Source of the DNA: Orbicella faveolata
Taxonomy: Eukaryota > Cnidaria > Anthozoa > Scleractinia > Merulinidae
Length of the DNA stretch: 64,000 nt
NCBI RefSeq assembly: GCF_002042975.1
Contig: NW_018150242.1
Span: forward strand, 1,042,152 to 1,106,151
Direction: 5' to 3'
A program made the position numbers and the translations under genes. The notes under the pieces are model-generated. The model saw only the letters and a program-made list of their open reading frames with translations, searched no databases and was not told the origin of the DNA. Position 1 is the first letter of the stretch. Each line of letters starts with the position of its first letter. Of this stretch, positions 57,885 to 64,000 are shown in pieces.

Positions 57885-59558
57885 AACTATAAGCAAATTG
57901 TAGGGCGCAATATTGTTTTGGCCGATCGCAAACTCATTACATTAAAAGACTAACAGAACCCAATGAGAGGATTTGCGTGTCGCATGCTGAAGGACGGAGG
58001 AGAAAATGACTTGACCATGATTTAGCTGCGCGGCTTTCGGTTTCATAATCTACTTTCTCTCCGGCGCTAGAACAAAATTGTAATAAACTGAACTGGGTGC
58101 TTAAAATGTTTGTAGCCCACATAAGCTTTCCTGGGCTTCTATAGTATCGCTTCAGATTTTATCAGTAAAGAGATCGGATTTGGCGATCTTTCGCGTATAA
58201 GCTATATATATGAACGCATTACCTATTGCTTATCTGTCTTTGCCAGTCAAGAAAGTTGGTGTCTTATCTACGGCTTATCCGCGCTACGTAGCCAAAACTA
58301 ATCGATAACGTAGAATTTTAGGCGGTTCTTAAATAAATATCACCTCCGAAATTGTAATGTGTGATCTATATGTTGTAAGTTTGGTTTTGAAATTACTATC
58401 GAAGCGAAACCAATTCACTGTCGGCATTTTCTTCTGGGGGGAAATGATGGGTTTTCAATGAGTCACGCTAAGAGAACAGGATCATTAACATTATTTCAAA
58501 ATGTGACGCTTGTTTGTGTGCATTCAGTTTGACTGCCGAGCATAAAAATTAATAGCCTTCCGTATAATTACTTGCTGAGTGTGAAACTAAAACTGTTTTG
58601 GATTCAAATTGTCTTGCAATTAGCCTTTATGAAATAACATATCCAAATTTGTCAATTTCGGGGCCCTTGGTTCTTCCAATGGTTTCCGGACTGGAAATAG
58701 AAGATGACGGACAGAAGGAAGAGACATTTTAAACGCTGTTCCTTCGAGGAGTGAGCAACTGAATTTTCCCTCGGTCTTGAGTGATCTTTTTCATTGATCT
58801 TGACCGGTACGTTTTCTTTTGTAAAATTTCACTCAAGCTTGTTCCCGAACGGATGTTTAAATAGTTGGTATCTTGGACGAATGACAGATACAAATACAGC
58901 TGAGAAGTTGCTTTTAATTAATTGCTTTGCGCTTGCGGACATCGCTTGAAGCAGACGGGCGTCACGACTGAGGCGTCATGGACAGTTTCTGAAGGGGGAA
59001 TTCGCGGTCCTGTAACATTCTCATTTTGTCGTAAGTGTGGAAAGGATACCGGAAGGCCCATTTACGAGAAAAAAAGTGTCTTTCTTGTGACCTTCAAACC
59101 GCAGAACTCTGGTCCGTGAAACAAAGGGGGCGGGCTCACACCGGGCTGTCTGTCATGCTTGAGGGAAAACCATTTTGTTACTCTCCGGGGACCGGTTTAC
59201 TCTTTAATTTAAACCATCAGAATGAACAGAAATATGCATTTTTTTTTCATAATATAAAGACATTATCTTACCAAGCACCTATGCATTGATTCCAGGAATA
59301 CGTAAATAAATAGTATTGGCTAATCTAAAGAAAGCAATCGCAGTCGTAGTTTTGACGCTACCTCCCCTCCCTTACGATATTTTAATAGCACCTTGCTGAT
59401 ATTGTCAACTGCACTCGGCTCAGTTCACTCACTTTCTACTCGTTGACTTCGCTCTGTATACTAGCTCCAGCACAGCTGACCAGAATCAAGGAGTTTGGGA
59501 CGCTTTTCACGACCGCACAAGAGGCTTGAGGGCTTATAATGTAACAGAGGAGGTGAAA

Positions 59559-62518
59559 ATGAAAGATGAGGAAGTTAAAAAAGCAACGCAGAGCGACGAG
59601 GATGGAAAAGCCACCGAGAACGGTGAAGTAGTGGGAATGGACGTCGGCAATGAGTCGCACGCGGCCATCAACTCAAATGGCAAAAGCCGAAATAAAACTC
59701 ATCGCAAACGGCGAGGTTCTACGTCGCCTGAAGAGGACATCATCGACGGATTTGCCATTTCGTCGTATTCCTCATTGGAAGCGCTGGAGGTAGGCAGAAA
59801 TAGTAATTATTTGCGGCCTTCTTTATCAAACGATTAACAGTAACAGGTCGCGCTGAACGGTTCTCTCTCTCTGTCGCAGTGTGACAAACACTTCATCACA
59901 AAGTGAGACCGACTTGGTTGAAGGGCATTTTTACGTTGGCAGATGAACCAAACATGTTTTGGAAGTTCTGGATTTGATTGATGCGTTCGGTTGTTTTGAA
60001 AATATTCGTGCTGTAGCCATTTTGTGTACAGAGGGCGTCTAGAACGGAGACCGTACAATGTTTACTTTTCGCAACAATTCACTCGAGCTTCAGCCTCAAG
60101 AACTTCCTACAGCCATAAATGTCAAATTTTCAATTGATCACTAATGCCTAGCTAAAGCCCTGTTTCGTTCAAGTTTGAGGAGGGATAACTAATCGCGGCC
60201 CTTCGAAGGCAATTCGCTGCAATTTTGCGTACGAGCGAGTGCGCGTAGCGTTTGTCTTTCAACGACCCCATTCTGTCTTCGTGCCGATTTTAAGAGGTGT
60301 TCTTGGAGAGATTTTCAAGGAGATATCAACGCTAAATATATAAAAGCTACGCATGAACAATTTCCTACGTGCTGTAGTCGGCTCGGTATCATTGTTACTA
60401 AGTGATATACTTGGGCTTGTAATTTACCAAGTAAACCTCGAGCAGACCACAAATGATTCTCGATTGCCTAAGGAGGCCATTTTCGCGTGCTAACAAAAAA
60501 TTGTGCTCAAAGTACGGGCATTGTTATCTCTTAAAACATGGCTGATCGCTTCTTTCGTTTGGTCTACATGTGTTCTTTCCTTCCGGCATTCTTCACAAAG
60601 CCACTAAAGCCGCGTACCTTGCAATTTACGTTCAAGCTGGGAGAAGCTAACGGGCTTGTATGTTTTGACCACACTTCGTGGCCCCGAATAAACCTCCTAA
60701 TTCGACAAGGAAATGCTGATGTTTTAGAACCGACAAATATCTCGAGAGTGCATTCATTCGGTTACTCAGGTGAAAAGAGGCTTTCGAACCCTCTTTAAAT
60801 TTCAGTATTGGGGTAAAACATCTTGCCATAAGGAGTATTAAATATTCAGCGATTAAACTAGAACGATCACAGCCAAACTCTCGCAGATGATTGGATTAAG
60901 TTATTAACAAACATTCCTCGCTTGTTAGCTGAACTTCTGTTATTTTCAGAACCGTGGCCATGTTGTTTTCATACAGAATTTGCGTTTCCTTGTGGCCTTT
61001 TGCCAGGCTCCAAAGTTGAGGCCAATTTTAAAGCGTGATCGGTGCTTCGAACAACCGAAGCGTTAGCAATTCCCAAGGGCACTGAAAAAACCATACATTA
61101 AAAATTTTCCCACCTCTTTCGCACGTATTTTCTAACTTATATGCTGTTGTAAGAAAACATAATCATTACAAATGCAGTTCGATTGTATTTAAGTTTAAAT
61201 GCCAAGAGAAAACCAACTGCGTTGTGTTTGTGGTGTTCCGTAAAATAAGCTTAGAGTAAAACTTAGAACGTTTTTTCAATGGTTTATCGATTCGCACTGG
61301 AAATCTCGACAACACTGTTTTCTCCTTGTTAAATCAGCTTTGTTTAATTTTGTACCTTTTTGCCACTTGTGTGTGTTTTAGTGTCCCCGAGGACTTTCCT
61401 TGTTTGTAGAAGGAACAATATCCCCAGGTTCCAGAGCAATATATCTGTCTTTCTATTGAGAGATGTCGAGTGTTGGCTTACGGGAACCCATCTTGAAAAG
61501 AATTGCCACTACACTTGGTTTCTGTGGCAATGACTCGTGCGATGAAACATGCGAGTGGTTCAAAGCAGTGTCTACTCGACAGTTAATGCTTTTGTCCATT
61601 TGACAAGATTTTGAAAAGTAGACCAAGACATTTCTATTAAATTCAAAGTCGGTTTATGGCTACTCTTTGTCAAAATTCGTGCTCAATATATTTTCAAGTC
61701 TTGACAAAAACTAGATACACTATCACATAAAGTGGTTTGATAAGTATAAACTTTCAGTTTTGCATTGTGTACTGCCCATTGCTATTTATATCTAACAGTT
61801 AAAAATTTCTCTGTACTCTCAACTGTCTGTTGCGATGTGAGATGCTAATAAGCCAAAATGATATCTTTAGCACCAAATAGTGGAGAGAAAGACAGTTTGC
61901 AACAGCTAGTGAAATTCTCTGCTCTTGCTACAGTAGTTCACTGTTTGGTTTGTTTTTATTTTTCCCCTTTTGGTTCTGTATGATGCCAGATAGCCTGTGG
62001 ATTTGGTTTAATGTTGGTCTCCTTGTAGGCTTATTCAATATTAATCAACTTCAAATGTATTAAGAGTTATGTCTTCTGGTTGCAAACAAGAAGACTCTGT
62101 TTTCATGTGACAGTGACAAAGATCCATTCGTGGGCATTTTCATTTGTCTATGTATAATTAAATAATGACACCAGATCAAGGAAATGCAAGTCTTCTGTGC
62201 ACAGGATCAATAATCTGAGTATTATTATTAGGTTTGGAGACACTTACAACAGTCATCCATGGAACTCGTTCAATCTGAGATTGGAAATAGCTTGTTGATT
62301 TTCAGTGGTTCTTTGGTGGATCCAAGTGATCTTGTTTAAGTAAAAAAATCCTGTCAAGCTGCTTTTTGTACTTATGTCTGATCATTACTTCCTAGTCGAG
62401 GGGTCCAAGCAAACCAGAAATACTTATAGATGGACGTCGATCACATAAAAGTTCCAAGCGAAGTATGGAAAATGGAATAAATGGAAAGAAACGAAAATCT
62501 GAAAAACGCCGAGCCAGG
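59559..62518 (+). CDS. AUTS2: AUTS2/FBRSL1-family gene, first two coding exons (partial)
   Basis: Exon 1 is 59559-59789 (77 codons, phase-0 donor GTAGGCAG). Exon 2 is 62396-62518 (41 codons, acceptor TTACTTCCTAG, donor GTATGTTA, phase 0). Residues 49-77 include [20 protein letters not shown] and end SSLEALE. These match the N-terminal AUTS2 block [20 protein letters not shown]...FEALE, which also precedes a basic segment. Exon 2 supplies that basic segment (RRSHKSSKRS, GKKRKSEKRRAR), a probable nuclear signal. Vertebrate AUTS2 is a nuclear regulator linked to variant PRC1 complexes and neuronal development. Here only the N-terminus is visible; the AUTS2 domain itself would lie beyond 64000. 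The first ~48 residues are acidic and do not resemble the vertebrate N-terminus. The ATG chosen is the first in frame, with A at -3. Intron 1 is 2.6 kb. Confidence 0.83.
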
Positions 62519-64000
62519 GTATGTTACCTTTTAAATTTATACTTTTCACACAAGTAAAGTGAGTGTGCTCACAAAAATTTATACTTGTACAGTATTGCCT
62601 TGAATGATTCAAACAAGTCTTGACTGCTTAAAAAGTGGGAGAGAGTTGTTATGGGGTGAAATTAATGATTGTGGGAATGAAAGAGTGTGTTGGACATCTG
62701 CCGGTGATTACAGAAATATCATGCTAGGCCTGTCAGTTCAAATAATCAAAGAAACCCAAGTAATTAAACCAGTTAGAGCTAAAATTAGTCGTGCATATTC
62801 ATGAAAAGCTTTCTGCCTGTTTGGAGGGAGGTGATTTTATTGCGGAAAGCAGAGCATGTCTCCTCGTGTCTGGCAGTAAATTTCACCTGTTCTGAGAGGC
62901 AAATTTTCTTGGTGTTTATAACTGTCTGTAGGGATGCGTAGGGACACAATGGTGTGGTGTTTTGTCTTTCTGTTTTAGAAAACTGTTGTCATTCCAATTA
63001 ACAGCTGAAACCACAGAAAGTTATACAATGTCGGATGCCAATTACTCTGTTTACCTTTTTGTTTGAATTCAATTTCAAGTGCAGCTAGACCTCTGGCAAA
63101 GATGGGTAGATGTGAGAACAATTTTTGTCAAGACGGTACAACAAGCTAGTCAATCAGTGTAGTCAGTGATTGACAACCAGTTCACAGCTTAAACATTTCA
63201 AAGATGTGGCAGTTTTGTGAAATTCCGTTCTTTTTTATTGGGATGTGGAGATGCTGAAAAGGTATTTTAGATCAAAGGTTTCATGTTTCATCAGTTAAGA
63301 ACACACATGTTTGTTTTCTTAAGCTGCGGTTAAACCAAATCTTTCTACACTGGTATGCTTATCATCTGGATTAAGGTCATGAAAACATTTTCACATTTTA
63401 CTGGTGATAGCAATGACATTTTCCTGTCAATGAAGTGGCATGGCACAGTGTCAGAATGGAAGCTCTGTATTTAACAATTGCTGCTGGCTCAGTAGAATAT
63501 TCAGGCTTTCTGAAGTTTCCTCCTTGTGAATAATGTATACTTTGACCAAGCTTGTGGTTTATTTAATGACAAATGGAAGCCTAAACACCCTTGGGCATCA
63601 ATCTAGTGACTGCAAATTAAATGGGTCCAAGAATGATTCACAACACTTGTTTATCCTAGGATGACATCACCTTGACACAGGTCTAAACATTTAAGTGTCT
63701 GTTGCCATGGAATTATTATTTTCATTCTCAGCATGGTAGGTTAAATCCTTTACCATGCTTTGGTTGCATGAAGCATAATTGAGCATATTGACTTAATCAA
63801 TTTTAATCATGCTGATCCCCCTTGTTGGGTATTTGTCAAGTATTTGCAGCTACCTTATTGATTTCTAGGATGGGGTACAATGTATATTATCAACAAAGAT
63901 CTGGGTAATGGATTTTACCCTAATACAGGTCGAAAAATGCCAACCTGTTTTATTTTACGTTGTAAATAGTACAATGTAAGATGTAAGTAGCTTGTCGAAA
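62519..64000 (+). other. Intron 2 of the AUTS2-family gene, to window edge
   Basis: AT-rich sequence with no exon resembling the next part of AUTS2. The frame at 62604-62804 has no domain. The gene continues past the window. Confidence 0.6.

Noticed and set aside
58922-59289. Frames with CRKCGK zinc-ribbon-like text upstream of AUTS2
   Set aside because: Only one CxxC pair and no clear ATG start. The sequence CGTAAGTGTGG also looks like a chance donor.
60538-60798. 86-codon ATG frame in AUTS2 intron 1
   Set aside because: No domain, leader or splice support. It is of a length expected by chance in a 2.6-kb intron.
1-64000. Search for LTR, retroviral, Polinton or LINE coding regions and CRISPR arrays
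   Set aside because: No reverse transcriptase, integrase, capsid or polymerase-like frames, no long direct terminal repeats, and no regular spacer-repeat array were seen.

Overview
The window looks like nuclear DNA from an anthozoan cnidarian, most likely a stony coral. It is AT-rich and intron-rich, crowded with short fold-back DNA elements (MITEs) and tRNA-derived SINEs, and holds several secreted ShKT-domain genes. The organism call is inference from gene content and repeat style; no species is claimed. No LTR, retroviral or Polinton-like element was recognised.

Left third (about 3.7-25.1 kb): three paralogous secreted cysteine-rich genes, here called A (3717-7918, minus), B (16493-19553, plus) and C (21447-25066, minus). 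Each was rebuilt from splice sites as seven exons with every intron in phase 1. Each encodes a signal peptide, then ShKT - GCCWD module - ShKT - GCCWD module - ShKT - short tail (228-233 aa). B and C lie tail to tail as an inverted duplication whose homology reaches into the promoters, with the same TATA-like core. A possible two-exon gene for a 61-aa tail-anchored protein lies on the opposite strand inside intron 5 of A.

Middle (25-43 kb): repeats plus a fourth ShKT gene, D (31860-36051, minus), with a TATA box, a signal peptide, a possible 33-bp micro-exon and two ShKT exons, again all in phase 1. Most of the rest is SINEs, MITEs and a degenerate ~120-bp satellite. One element near 42 kb contains a second fold-back element.

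Right third (43-64 kb): a candidate terminal exon with an FGF-like beta-trefoil motif (43110-43400, minus), a gene-poor repeat stretch, an unidentified candidate terminal exon (57750-57884, plus), and the first two coding exons of an AUTS2/FBRSL1-family gene (59559-62518, plus). That gene runs off the right edge.

A-D look like a local family of small secreted disulfide-rich proteins built from whole-exon modules. AUTS2 is an unrelated chromatin and transcription regulator. All exon models are hand-derived and need transcripts to confirm them.
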